Source: Saposhnikovia divaricata (lineage: Eukaryota; Streptophyta; Magnoliopsida; Apiales; Apiaceae). Taken from it: a DNA stretch of 64,000 nt. The stretch is taken from NCBI GenBank assembly GCA_036435485.1, contig CM071596.1, positions 134,627,001-134,691,000 on the forward strand. Reading direction: 5' to 3'. Shown in pieces: positions 48,261 through 60,661 of the stretch (position 1 is its first letter; every line of letters starts with the position of its first letter). A program made the translations under genes and the position numbers. Under the pieces are notes generated by a model, which was not told where the DNA came from, did not search any database, and was given only the letters and a program-made list of their open reading frames with translations.

Positions 48261-48305
48261 TAGGGTTTATTTAGCTACTCTCAATTGGGCCGTCTTTCTG
48301 GCCCA
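48261..48305 (-). promoter_or_regulatory. RPL11 upstream telo-box and site II motifs
   Basis: Minus strand: AAACCCTA (telo-box) at 48268-48261, and TGGGCC-type site II motifs at 48305-48300 and 48291-48286, about 75-120 bp upstream of the ATG. This pairing is typical of plant ribosomal protein genes, where TCP and Myb-like factors act on it in growing cells. Confidence 0.7.
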
Positions 48306-48994
48306 TCTTTATTAACACCCTAACTTGTGTTTATGCTCCTGTTTCAAACTATGCCCGCTATGGCGTTGTTAGTTTTATAATTTTAGGAGCAATACATCTT
48401 TGTTAATTGGTTTTAATATTAATGTATGTATTTCTGATTGTTTATCTAATTATATATAATTTAAATCATTGATAAATACATTTTTATATTTCAATAAAAA
48501 TACATTTTTCAATTTATAACATATTTAAAATATAAAATATTTTTTAATGCTAGATCCAACGGTTTTCATCTATTTATTTTAAGATCTTTGTCGTACAAAG
48601 GATTAAACTACCGATTATCAAAGTTTCATCTATTTATTTTAAGTTCTTTGTCGTACGGAGGACCAGACTACCGATTATCAAAATTTTGGACAAAATTCCT
48701 CTTACACTTATTTTTAAAATTGTATTTGGTTGTTAGTAGAACTATCTTCAAATAATTACAAGAATATTTTGATAATCCGAACGAATTATAAGTAGAATTC
48801 ATAAATCAAATAGAATTTTCAACGTAAAAAATTGTCAATTTCTTTTCTTTTTTGTTCCTGCGTAGATTTAATTATAAAAAATTATTAAATCATCACTAAA
48901 TTAAAGATTATTTTGCTAATTTCACGTGAGTTGTAATCGTCCAAATCAAATTTTAAAAATTCAAGATAGAGTACAAATATTAAATCAAACGTGT

Positions 48995-48999
<5 letters not shown>

Positions 49000-49047
<48 letters not shown>
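49000..49047. repeat. (AT)n microsatellite
   Basis: About 23 AT units at the inner end of the left arm. A shorter run (about 49891-49920) sits at the inner end of the right arm. Confidence 0.95.
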
Positions 49048-49049
<2 letters not shown>

Positions 49050-49128
49050 AACAACAATTTGATATATAAATTAATAACATATAAAATTTTAAACAATTAA
49101 TATTTTTATAGATATTAAAAAAGGAGGT

Positions 49129-49170
49129 GTGCATTGCATGAGTTATAAGCTTATAACCCGTGCAATGCAC
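49129..49170. repeat. 42-bp palindrome with GTGCAATGCAC arms
   Basis: GTGCATTGCATGAGTTATAA and TTATAACCCGTGCAATGCAC flank a central GC, pairing with two mismatches. CCCGTGCAATGCACGG on the right is itself a hairpin like those near Helitron 3' ends. Confidence 0.8.
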
Positions 49171-49888
49171 GGCTCTTTTTTAATATTTATAATTATATAA
49201 AATATAATAGCAAACAAAATTTTCTTAATATTTATATTTATTAAGATTTATTTATATTAAATTATATTTTATCAAAGAAATTCTAATATTTTACTGAAGA
49301 AAATAAGCAACTCTTAAAATTTTGATAGCCTTAGCGAAAAATAACCAAATTTGAGTATAAATGTAAAATTATTATTCATTACATTTCAAATTATCAATTT
49401 ACTATTTTTCCTCCATCTTTAGTTCGAAAAATCAAATTTAAATGATTTTACATGTCACACAAAACTCAAGAAATCATCGTTAATTTAGTGTAGGTTTAAC
49501 AATTATTATCCAACTTAAATTGCTAGGAAATTGAAAAAAAAAAGTTACAATTTTTTATATTAAAAATTTTGTTCAATTTAAAAACTTACTTATATTTGGT
49601 TTACATTATTAAAATTTATTTTTCGGTATTTAAATATAATTATACTATCAATTAAATAAACTTAATTTCTAATATTAGATCTAATCCTATTTATTTTAGA
49701 ATACATACTTATATTGTATTTAGATTATTAAATTATTTTTTGGTATTTGAATATAATCTTACTATCAATCGAATAAATTTTTTAATATTAGATTTAACGG
49801 ATCACATCTATTTATTTTAAGATCCAACGGTCCATACTCTTTTGGTTGGCGACCATATTACTATACTACAAAAATATTATATAAGATC

Positions 49889-49927
<39 letters not shown>

Positions 49928-50659
49928 AAATTTACACATTCAGTTTAATATTTGTGTTATATCTTGAATTCTTAAAATTTTGATTTGGACGATTTTACTG
50001 CCCACGTGAAATTAACAAAATAATTTTCAATTTATTGTTGGTTTAACAGTCATTTTCCAATTAAAATTGCGTGGAAACAAAAAAAGAGAAGAAATTGAGG
50101 ATTTTTTACGTTGAAAATTCTATTCAATTTCTGAGATCTATTTATTTTTCGTTTTGATTATCAAAATACCCTTCTTATTATTTGAAGTTTTGTGTAAAAC
50201 TTTAATAATCGGTAGTTTGTTCCTCAGTACAACAAAATAAATAAGAACCGTTAGATCTTAAAATAAATAGATGAAAATCGCTGTATCTAGCATAAAAAAT
50301 ATTTTATATTTTAATATGTAAACTAAAAAGTGTATGTATATTGAAATACGAAAAAGTGTAAGTCAATTATTTAAATCATATATAATTAGATTTTCTACAT
50401 TGAATAGGATTATCAATGTAAGTCTTCTACATAAAATAGGTTTAATGTAACAATTCGTAAATATGTTTTCTTTTGAGAGTTTTAGTATTGTCATTTGAAT
50501 AATAATAATTAATAAATCATCATTAAATTAAAGATAATTTTATTAGTTTCGCGTGGACTGTAAGATCATCCAAATCTGATTTCTAGATCTCAAGATAAAG
50601 CACAAATAGTAAATATGATAATTATGAATAAGATCCCTCTTACGATTATTATATATAAG

Positions 50660-52540
50660 GATATAGTATTTATTAGTTTTTTAGTATAGTTTTAAATGTT
50701 CTTATATAATTTTTAATTTTATATGTTGTTCATGGGAATTGAACCCTTGACCTATGGTAGTACTCTTTTATTATCCATGTTACTCTTATTATATGTACAA
50801 TCAAAACAAAATATATTATTAAACTTTTTTCTGTTTGTTGTTTAAATTATCACATAGGTAGAAAGTTATGATGATGAATTTTAAATCAGTTTTGTCGTTA
50901 TTCCAATTTTGTACGAATATTTTCATACTTTGAATTATTAATATTTTCATTAACTATTTTAGATTGGACAGTGATATGTTTCGAATATTTTAAGCTACTT
51001 ACAAATTGTATGAGAAGTATTTATATTATTTTTTTGTCGGAAAGAAGTAATTATATTTTGATAATTGATACTACCTTTATTTCCAAATATTTATTTATTT
51101 TGAATTTTCAAGACGTTTTTTAAAGGTGCATTGACCACATCTTTACATAAAATAGTTTTCAAATATTTATTTTGTTAAAAGTTTCTAAAAATTATTTATT
51201 TATTTTCAAAAAAAATATTAAAAATGAATTATATATATATATGCGGTTAATCCACTTGAAAATACGTACCCAAAATTTAACGGAAGTACTAATTTAAAAT
51301 GGATTGAGTATATACTCACCTATGTATATACTTCATTTGAAATAATTTTTTTTTTTTGACCATGTTTACTCTAAAATGCTTACCGATAAATGTCCAGTTT
51401 TACCGAATAAATATACACTTTATCTAAACAATATCTTGAAAAGATAAAGGGAGTGATGACTACTTTTAACCTACATATTTAATGTGTATTAATATTACTA
51501 CTTTAATTTAATATAATTACATTGTTTACATATATGTGGTAATTGTGTAACACTAAATCCTCTTTATTCTGTTCTCTCAGCTTACATCTCTAATAAGATC
51601 TTGGTTCGATTGCGCTTGCTGGGAATTGTACTGATAACTATTCGACATGCTCATAATTTATTTTTAATTGATATTTTGTTGTACACATGTAAATAAAATA
51701 TATTTTTTCAATACTTACATGTAATGACTTTGTTTTATTTGATTGTTATGCATTTATAAATGGATTCATGTGGACTAATACATACAAAATTTGTCAAATT
51801 CCTTACTCGTAACGATCCTTGCATGAATGAAATGGTTAGGATGCCACATTTTATAAGTGCGTTGTTTGTTTGTTTACTAATATGTTACACTTTTCATATT
51901 GATAAAATTGTAATTGTTCACAGAGTATTCCAGCTGATTTCTGTTCGAAATATGCTAATCGACTACCTGTTAGTTTTCACTTGATCCTTCGGAATAGTAT
52001 CAACTTCCTGTGAGTGGTTAGTGGCCAATAGTGCCCTAGTTTATGGCATTCCTCTCTGCGGCTGGCACTCGAGGACCCACGGGGCACTCCAAACAGAGCA
52101 AACAAGTCTTAGGGATGAGACGCCCGTGCAAGGACTTCAATTCTCATTAGGAGGTCGAACCAAGGACCTATGGAAGTTGGGGCTACCCCGTCCCTACGGA
52201 CAACGCAACAGATTTTAATAAGAGGAGAGGAGTATTGAAGGGGCTTTCTTCTTTTTTAAGATTTTTTGGGTTAAAAGGGGTGAAATGCTCGTGTTTGGGT
52301 ACTATGATCGTTTTGATATGAATATATACATCATTGATACTAATTGTGCAGATATTGAGTGCCTTCATATTGTTCACTATTTGTAGACATGCAATCCTCG
52401 AAGTGGTAAAAAAAATCTACCTTTTCTGAAAGTATCTCGGTCTTATAGTCAATGTAACTTAAATAACTATTTGTTCTCTTGTTTTATGTGTTGTTAGTTA
52501 CTTTCGTTAATGGTAGTTGGTGATTTGTTATGTTTGTAGA
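50660..52540. other. AT-rich stretch, no gene recognised
   Basis: Mostly AT-rich. A GC-richer island at about 52020-52205, with AGTGGCCAATAG and GGAGGTCGAACCAAGG, faintly recalls tRNA-type A and B boxes and may be a SINE remnant, but I cannot support that firmly. Confidence 0.4.
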
Positions 52541-53521
52541 TCCGACAGCCACACTTATTGATGAGATTGTAAATTATGATGGATGCTTAATGCCATTTTC
52601 AATCTTTTTTTATTTTTCAAATTTTCCAATTTGGATATTATTTTAATGACTTAAATTTATAGGAATCCTCTACACAATTCATGGATGTTTGTGCTTCTAC
52701 ACTTTCGATTTGGGATCGGTTTGTTTTAAGTAATGGGAAGGCATTCGTGGTACATATAGTCGGCAGACTCGCAAAATAAGTTGTGTGTGCATTATGTGTG
52801 ATGTTCTAGGACTTGCTGATTTGAAGTAATTTCATATGTTGTTGTTCACATTTGATAGGGTGTGTTTTGTTAATATATCTGCATATGATGAACACCTCCT
52901 TGAAGTTGTCTTTCCTGGATCACCTATATCTATTGGTAATACTGTTATATTCAAGCATAAATTTTGACACACTCATTTATATATATAATTTGTTTTGTGA
53001 AGATTCTATACTCAATGAATTTATTAGTTATTTTGGGATATATTCTTTATGTGTATCGGTGAGAGTTCCCTAGAACTGAACATAGGTTTTGATTTGAGAT
53101 TACTATCCAAACATACCATATGTTAAAGTACTATCATGATGTGGTAAATATTAATTCTTTTGGTCTCATGCAGATGTCATTACATTATTTTTTAAAGGCA
53201 TGTCGTATTAAAAATGCAATAGACTTCAATGTAGAAAATTAATAAGCATATTATTATACAGGATATCTCTAATGAGTATAAAGACTTATATAACATGTGG
53301 AGGAGAATTGATTATATAAATGTGTATTCGAGAGATTCTTCTTGGAGATTCAAAGTTAGGAAGAGAAGTGTCTGGAAACGTAACGCAATCTTTGATGGCT
53401 TGATGGAGTTTAGAGAGTGTTTGGGACTGAATGTTAGGGATGTATATGTCTTTCGATGCTCTCAAGAGTCGTACTATCATTTCAGTGTTCATTTGATCAA
53501 AATGCAAACAAATAATCTCTA
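52541..53521 (+). pseudogene. Degenerate gene with B3-like domains
   Basis: Exon-like pieces run on the plus strand. The first (52541-52600) encodes DPTATLIDEIVNYDGCLM. The second, after TTATAG at ~52663, encodes STLSIWDRFVLSNGKAFVVH, and the third (52800-52937) VCFVNISAYDEHLLEVVFPG followed by a GT. The last (about 53275-53521) encodes SSWRFKVRKRSVWKRN, then DGLMEFRECLGLNVRDVYVF and ends YYHFSVHLIKMQTNNL. The W.FKVR...F..L.L...DVYVF......F.VHLI pattern fits a plant B3 DNA-binding domain, and the earlier pieces may be a first B3-like domain. In-frame stops (for example DLK-stop near 52830) show decay. The assignment rests on pattern only. Confidence 0.45.
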
Positions 53522-53829
53522 AAAACCTTCTCTCTACCTAAGTATGTCTAGTTTATTTTTATTATTAGGTTAAAAAAATTTTTGGATTTGTTGTACAATT
53601 TGTTTATGGTTTGTTTGGTGACTTGGTGATGAAGTTTGAACTTGGATTACGCCTTAAATTTGAATTCTTAACCTGATTTCAGAATTCATTTTTGTTATTC
53701 TTATTACAATAATAAGTAATGAGTTCTATAGTAATATTTTTGACTAAGTTAGTACAGGTGATCCTTATTATTATATAAGGCTTAAAGACTACAGGAAATG
53801 TTTGGCTTTGTAATTTTTAAAAAGCTTAC

Positions 53830-55440
53830 TAACATCTTGCTTCATCTAAGTGAAGTTCTAACTCAATTCATCAATGATTAAATTATCCAACCAAGTTTCA
53901 AGAAGGACTGATGGCAATTGAGGCATTTGGCTAATTGCTTCAATGATTTACCAATACACCTAACAACTTATCCACTTCTGAAATACATAAAACACATAAT
54001 AAAATCTAATTCAGTTTTTTTACAATATGATAATCAAAACATAAAGCTTCTGTCAAATTAAAGAACTATTTAAATTTAACACCTATATATAACATATAAT
54101 TATAATAACACATATGCTCAGTAATATTATAAAATTTGACTAACCTGTTAATGCATAAAATTGAAGTTGTTGGTCACCAAAAACTCTTTCTGTATTGTCA
54201 GAAACTTTCCTCTACTGCATGACAATATCAGCACTCATATCCTTCAAATGTTTGGACCATAAATTACCAAGATCAGTTACTTGCAAATTTATCATTTTTT
54301 TTTGACAAAGAGGAATTTATTCATTCATGAATTGTACCAAAATACAATAATCGTACAAAGGGGATTTTTTCATTCAATAAAATTCATCATCTAACCGAAA
54401 GGCACGCATGTTGCCCCCGGACGTTTAGACAGTAAAACCTTCAAGTCTGAAAAGAATAACCCCACAAAAGTATAACCTTGTTAAAACCTCACAAGTGCAA
54501 AACCCTGTGGGAAAAAACTCAAGAAGGAAAAAGAGTTCTCTCAGCATACAAAAAATACATCGTTTTAAAAAATTGCTACTTAAAAATACAAAACTACCTG
54601 TTGCTTTTATGAGTCCCCATTGCCATTTGCCAATTTATCATTATGTGCACAAAAAGCTCTCGAATTTGAGTATGAAACCCACATTTAGCACATTCTTGTA
54701 TATCTTCATGACATTCATTGTCATCATCTAACAATCCATAACTGTGACTTGCATTTTTTAATGTTTTATAAACCACCCCGTCAACAGTTTTTTGAGAGTC
54801 AAACAAAGTTGGACCACAAACCTTGAAAGTAACAAACGCAAGTACCAAATCTCTCCCGAGCTATGATGAATATCCAAAAGTGTGCCAATTTGCGGTCCAT
54901 TTTTCCGTACTATCCATACACTGTTTGAATCATTCAAAAATAATACTTTGGAATTTTATCGTAAGTGTAATTCCTTGCATTCTTGTCATCGATGTTTAGT
55001 TGAAAAAATCCTTCCAATTGACTTCTTCTAAATTTCTCCGTTTCAACAACTTTTTCAATTGCTCAATTTCCCGGAATGTACAATTTCTCTTCCAAGGAAA
55101 ATGAAATGATAGACGAAGCACTAAAATAGATCGATAATGTGTATCAAATCCAAATATACGATATACAACCTCAGCTCCACATATATAACTACCATCAAAA
55201 TAAGCTTTAATTTCATCAACAGGTAGATTATGTTTACTGTTTTCTTCATTATTCGTTTTTGAAACTTTCATGGTAGATATTTCACACTACATGCATGATA
55301 ATAAATTTCCACGTTCATATGACATTGGTATTTTACCAACAAATCTTTATTGTAGGGAACAACCCATTGGTTGTCAAGATCGACCTTTCCATTGGTAATA
55401 GTAACATTTGTGTTATGACGTTTGTAAACATGAAATCAAG
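53830..55440 (-). pseudogene. Helitron Rep/helicase pseudogene
   Basis: Minus-strand pieces read in Helitron order: DNQWVVPYNKDLLVKYQCHM (about 55390-55330), DEIKAYFDGSYICGAEVVYR then IFGFDTHYRSI (about 55220-55120), KVCGPTLFDSQKTVDGVVYK (about 54815), SYGLLDDDNECHEDI, LFVHIMIN, then after a nested insertion LWSKHLKDMSADI (about 54250), and MPQLPSVLLETW...LIIDEL (about 53930-53870). These match the protein region between the Rep and helicase domains and the helicase start in plant Helitrons. Stops and frameshifts occur throughout, and neither the HUH catalytic site nor the helicase core is seen. Helitron ends were not located. Confidence 0.8.
54293..54624 (-). mobile_element. Poly(A) retroinsertion inside the Helitron
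   Basis: On the minus strand it ends CTCTTTGTCAAAAAAAAA. Flanks TTGCAAATTTATCAT (ending ~54293) and TTGCCAATTTATCAT (~54625-54639) form a ~15-bp target duplication with one mismatch. Removing it rejoins the Helitron protein LFVHIMIN with LQVTDLGNLWSKH. About 330 bp with no coding capacity: a 5'-truncated LINE or a SINE. Confidence 0.7.
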
Positions 55441-55472
55441 ATTAACCAAAGGTTGTTGTTTCCAATCTAAAC

Positions 55473-56135
55473 TGTGGGATATATTGTGAAAGGGGGGTTG
55501 AATATAATATATGAAATCTCCAAATCTTTTTATGTTTTTCTTTGTTTATGTTTGGATGTAGAACAGCTTCGAAGTATGTAAAGAAATTAGAACAGCAAGA
55601 AACATTTTAAATAATTTCATGTGAATGTTTGTAAGATTCACCTGAGACTATTTTTGTATTCCTTGAAGAATCAATGAAAAATGATTCAATGCACTTACAC
55701 AATTTGATTGTTTTTGCCTTACAAGATTTCTTTCTAAAGAATTAGGAAAAACAATTGTGTTCTTCACACCTGAAACTATGCTACACACTTGGTTTATATA
55801 TACCAAGTATTACAAAACTTTTACATCAATAATTCATAAGTACGTTTCAGGTAAAATTTTGTCACATGCATATTCTGCTTGCTTAGCCATTTCAGAAAAT
55901 GTCTCGAGATTCTCCAACCCTATTCTTGATCTCCTTCCAGAATGCTTTAGCTCTGTGCATTCTTCTTTATTCAAGGGATCACTAGGAATGATAAGTTGAC
56001 CTAGCTCCCCAACCCATGTGATTTCTCTACAAAGTGCTGTCGTCAGGATTTGTTTCTTCTATATTGTTAAGTCACTTCTATCTTCTTGGTTGAAGATAGA
56101 CTTGACAATCCACTACTACTGGCATTTGTTAAGTC
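55473..56135 (-). repeat. Probable Copia LTR remnant
   Basis: On the minus strand it contains TGGTATATATAAACCAAG (TATA-like) and ends CAACCCCCCTTTCACAA then CCCACA, like the C-rich 3' ends of Sirevirus-type LTRs (compare 56445). It abuts the Helitron pseudogene. The 5' end and any target duplication are unclear. Confidence 0.45.
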
Positions 56136-56444
56136 ACTGTTTAAATAATATTATTATTTAATTCATATTAATAAATTATTAAAATATTATAATTAATCAA
56201 AATTCTTTATTAAGATTTGTCAAATGTTTCATTAGGTGTTTTTTCTTAGGATTAAAAGACAAATAAATCCCCAACATTTTAGTTGAAGGAGTAAATAGAT
56301 TCCTATGATTTATTATGTTCCCAGTAAATTTTAATATTTTATATAATAGTTCGATATAATCCCTCGTAATTATATTTTTTGAAATTTAAGGAAAATAATA
56401 ATATTGGATTAAGAGACCTAAACAGACTTTGTGCTCAAAAAATT
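56136..56444. other. AT-rich spacer
   Basis: No feature recognised between the two Copia LTR sequences. Confidence 0.5.
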
Positions 56445-57153
56445 TGTTAACTTGAATAACTTGTAGAAGGGGGGGTTTGAATACAAGTTAAATAATTGTG
56501 TCTGATTTTTGCTTGAATAAATAAATAAGAACAAACGAATAAATCAAACTTTTTGTATTAATAAGATCAAATACAAACTCTACCAGAGGTGTACAAATAC
56601 CTTTAGCAGTTGCTCTCAATACAAATCTCTCTCTGTTCGTTCACTCGTATACTCACAATGTTCACAAATCTCACCTTACGCATCTATTACAATGATATAT
56701 AGAGAGTATTTATAATGCTACCTATCAACTGATAACAGAAAGAAATAATCAATTCATAGTAGGATTCTGTCTTCTACTTGATAGTTTCCTCCAATAGCTT
56801 AATCCTTTTCCTTCACGCATACTTCTTGCTGTTTTTGATATAACCAATCCTAAAATATAGCGCTTTCCAGTTTTCGCAGCATCCATAATGACACCATCAG
56901 AATTATATCTGAAATCAGGATCTTACACCGTATCAAGACTTGACATTCCATCAAGATTTGACTTGTCGTATCAGGATCTGACATAGTTCCTGAAATACAG
57001 TCCTTGACACACTGTTCCTGACTAAAACTTTGCAGTTACTGACTAACTTATATATCCTATACAAAGTGCTAAATCCTTTATAAGATCAGGATATTACAAG
57101 AAGTATATGCAAATTTTATTCTAAACATCACAACTCATGAATTATTCCTAACA
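56445..57153 (-). repeat. 3' LTR of a Sirevirus-like Copia element
   Basis: 709 bp; on the minus strand TGTTAGGAATAATTCATGAG...CAAGTTAACA, with a TATATA-containing region near 56700 and AAACCCCCCCTTCTACAAG close to the end. The purine-rich AAATAGGGGAGAT directly upstream (57154-57166, minus) is a polypurine tract. The left flank AAATT would be one half of a target duplication; the other end is outside the window. Confidence 0.8.
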
Positions 57154-57166
57154 ATCTCCCCTATTT
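57154..57166 (-). promoter_or_regulatory. Polypurine tract of the Copia element
   Basis: The minus strand reads AAATAGGGGAGAT directly before the LTR start TGTTAGG. Confidence 0.7.
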
Positions 57167-57350
57167 ATGCTTTAAAATCTGAAGCATAAATCTGAGTTGT
57201 TGATGTCAAAACATTTAACAATACAACCAGAATAGAATTTATGTATTCATGTGCATGAAGTTAAGTACCTCCTTTCTTCAGATGTAGATATAATATCCGG
57301 TAGAAGAATCCAAACTATTTTGATGCAGACTCTGACTGATTGATTACTTA

Positions 57351-60300
57351 CTTTCCTTTAAATCCAGTATGGCTAGATTTACCAGTATCATCGTCTGTTT
57401 CTTTTCCATTAACAATTCCATGCTGAGATTCACCTTTGTCACCGTCAGTTCTTACTTTATCTCCCCCAGTCTTTTGTCTCTTAATCGTCTTTATCTCCCC
57501 CTTTTTGACATCAGCAACATTAATGCCAAGAGTTTCAGTGATAGAACAAATAAGATTCATCAAAATTGCTTGATTTTCCATAATAGTGACCTGGTTATCT
57601 TCAAGTAGTTGAAGTCTTGAATGAATAGTAGTTTGAGAATTCTGAATATCCTCAATAGATTTAGATTGTGAAAACTCCTTGACTTCAATATTGGAAGTGC
57701 TCGTTGTATCTTCAGACTCAGATGCAGAAAGTTCAGAACTGTTGATCTTTGTAGAAGAATTTGCCTGTGTATCATGTTCTACTGAAGTAGGATAATATTC
57801 AAGTAATAGTACTTGAGTAGAACTACATACATCTTCATCTTTCTGATCTGGACCTGAAATATGATCATCCTGTCCTTCACCAGTATTCTGTGTACTAACA
57901 CCCACAAATCCTGACTCCTCCATAGAGTGATCAGGTACTGCATGTGTCTCAATTCTAGCTGAAATTGGAAGTACATACAGAGGAATAATAGGATCATTAG
58001 GAATTTCATCTGGTACATGTTGAGAAAGAGACTGTCTCAGCCTTTCACTCCGTTTGTTGATAATCCTTGCAAGCCTCTCCTTTTGTTGCTAAACTTTAAA
58101 TTCTGGTTTTGCATTGTGCCTTGCTACGTCTTGTTTCTCATACATCTTAATAAAAGAATAAGTACCAGCATCCATACCAAGATTTTCAGACCAAGATTCA
58201 GGAAAAACCTGATCCCAAGAATCAAATGATGGTGGTTTCCTAATTTTCTCTCCCTCACTATGGAGTTGATCATCCATACACTCATTCTCAATTTGAATAT
58301 CTAAAGTCAACTCTCTTTCTACCTCTCCTTTTGCCTGGTCAAGAGCCAGCCTCTCTGTTTGTGGATCTATGTCCATCTTTTCAAGTGTATCACTCAAATT
58401 TGGAAAAGTTCTCTCATGACCTACAGAAAAATAGGGGTTAGGAGAAGTTGTTATACCTGAACTCACATTGAGAGAGCGCTGCTCATACGGCAAGGGGCTT
58501 AAGGTTTTCTCCATGAAGTGAGCTGCTATAGTCTTTGAACCCTCACAAACAACTACTATCTTTTCAAAAACTACAGGCTCCAGTATACCACTTTCAGGAT
58601 CTACACTAGACTCTAATGCCTTTAGTAATACTTCATTAGGCATCACAGTTTGTGTGTCATTGTCTTTAAGTGTTGTTTGCTGAGACACACCCTCAAGATG
58701 GATAGACTCTGACTGAATAATATTTGTTTGATCTTCAGGAAAATCAATCAAAGTCATTCCTCTCATATCATAGGGTATCTCACTTGCAGTTTCAGCCATC
58801 ACAGAAGACCTTTCAGCATCAGCCATCACAGTTCCTAAGTCATCCAACCTCTGACTAGATGGTTCTTATGTTGCAGTGACTGTGATCTAATCTATTCTAC
58901 TATCCACCACTGGTGCAATAGTATCTCCTATTGACTGCATTCCACTATCTACTACCTCATTTTGTTCACCTTGTGCTGGAGCATCTTCAACAATATAATC
59001 CTTATGAAATAGATATATATGAAGTGATTGAAGTGCACCATGCTTAGTAAGTCCAAATGTCTTGTGTAATTCCTTTCTAATCGATACATCGAAAGGCATC
59101 TTCATTAAATTAAGTCTTTGATGTAAAAGTCCATATTCTTCAGGAAAGGAGACTTTTTGAACTCCTTTAACCAGAAAATCTAGAACAGGCCTGGAAAGCT
59201 TAACGTTGATGGAAATAACCTTCATAGACAGTCTGTACGTCAATGTGGTTTCCCATGAAGAATCAATATTAAGGCCTCTCTTGTCACTTGCTGACTTAGA
59301 TAAAGCTTCATTTTTAGAGACCTGCAGAATGTTAGTTGGACTAGACACTGTGTGTGTAGGTGACAGATGAATCTTTCTCCTTGTTCTCCTAGTATAGTGA
59401 GCAACAGATTTATCTTAAGAAGACTCAAGAGGTGCAGACTCAGTAGTGATCTTGGGTTTAGATCGTTTTTCAATAGACACAGTCTTTTGAGAGACAGTAT
59501 CTAGTAACTGTTTTCCCTTTTTAAGAACTACAACCTTTTGTGAGACTGCAGCCTGGCTGTGACTAGGTCCTTCACCTCTTTGTCCTAGCTTAGAAAGTTG
59601 AATTACAGCCTTCAATTCTGCTCTCTCAGCAAGAGGTATATTATCATCATCTTCACTAGAATTACTAGAACAACTAGAAGAAACAATAAATCTTCTCTTC
59701 TTTACAACTGGTGCCTTTTGAGAAACACCAGAGGTTGGTTTCTTTGAAACAATAGGTTGTAGTCAAGATGTGGTTCCAGAATTGTATCAGAGACTGTGGT
59801 GTTTTGGGTTACTTGGGTAAACACAAGAAGGTTCTCTACCAAATGAGATTCCTGAGTTATTTCACCACCAAAAGAAGAAGAATTGTAGATAGTAGGAAGA
59901 TGAGATGTAAGAAATACCTTAACATAATGTGGATAATGCATTGCAGGTATCTCATCTAGATTCTTTTCACAGTCCTTCTTTGTTATATCAGAAAAAATTC
60001 TCTTTTGTTGTACATAAGAAGGAACACAGTGTTGTGTACCAAATCTAGCTTCAACATTAGGAATAAAACAGTTAATAAACAATTGCATAAATCTGTGATA
60101 ATAAACCATATTCCTACCTTGATCTCTTGACCCAAGTTTGATATTCATCTGACTTAAAATAATGTGACCAATGTTAATTACTCTGTTATAAAGCAAACTA
60201 TATCCAATGTGTGAAGTAACAATAGTAATTTGTTCAAATGAGTTACATTTACCAGTAAAGCATTTAGCAAGTTGGTCAAAGAAGAAAGACCATTCCTTTC

Positions 60301-60661
60301 TGAGAAAGGGACTTCTTAACTGGCTCATGTTATCTAGAGGTCCACTATAACCTAATTCAGATTACATAGTTCTAATATTATTATCAGATGGTTCATTAGC
60401 ATAATTAACACTAACAGGTAAGTGTAGTACTGAATTAACAACAGATTCAGTAATATCAAATGAGTCTTGTCCTAAGTTTAGAACAATCTTACCTGGTTGA
60501 CCCTGAACAGAATCAACTACCTCAGCATTCTCCCAAGCTTGTGAAACAGCAGCTTGATTAATCTGTGGAGATGCTGTCAAGGCATAACTCAATGGTCCTT
60601 TCGCTATAAAGTCTATAACCGGGTGAAAATCAGTTGACACTCCTTTCTTATTGGTGATAGC
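57351..60661 (-). pseudogene. Extra 3' ORF of Sirevirus-like Copia element
   Basis: A broken minus-strand frame of about 1,080 codons between the missing pol gene and the 3' LTR. The N-terminal part has HPVIDFIAKGPLSYALTASP, LHLPVSVNYANEPSD and ELGYSGPLDNM, then WSFFFDQLAKCFTGKCNSFE and GRNMVYYHRFMQLFIN. The middle is lysine- and serine-rich; the C-terminal part is acidic, with a likely coiled coil (QTTIHSRLQLLEDNQVTIME, about 57640-57580). Position and size match the additional, sometimes called env-like, ORF of Sireviruses; its function is not established. Breaks: TAA near 60362, frameshift near 59760, stops near 59415, 58887 and 58089. At the upstream end it is cut by the Ty3 LTR at 60662. 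Confidence 0.65.

Larger units (their letters stand above)
48480..50355. repeat. Long inverted-repeat element, AT-rich
   Basis: The left arm (about 48480-48990) is repeated in reverse at about 49955-50355, both including TAAAATATAAAATATTTTTT, CATCTATTTATTTTAAG and AATTTCACGTG-type segments. Between them are (TA)n tracts, a palindrome at 49129-49170 and a ~115-bp tandem duplication (about 49590-49825). A 61-bp tandem duplication lies in the left arm (48563 and 48624). A further direct partial copy follows at 50500-50620. No coding frame; could be a composite of non-autonomous Helitrons or a foldback element. Confidence 0.6.

Noticed and set aside
52020..52205. Possible SINE with tRNA-like A and B boxes
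   Set aside because: Box matches are weak, no poly(A) or duplication found.
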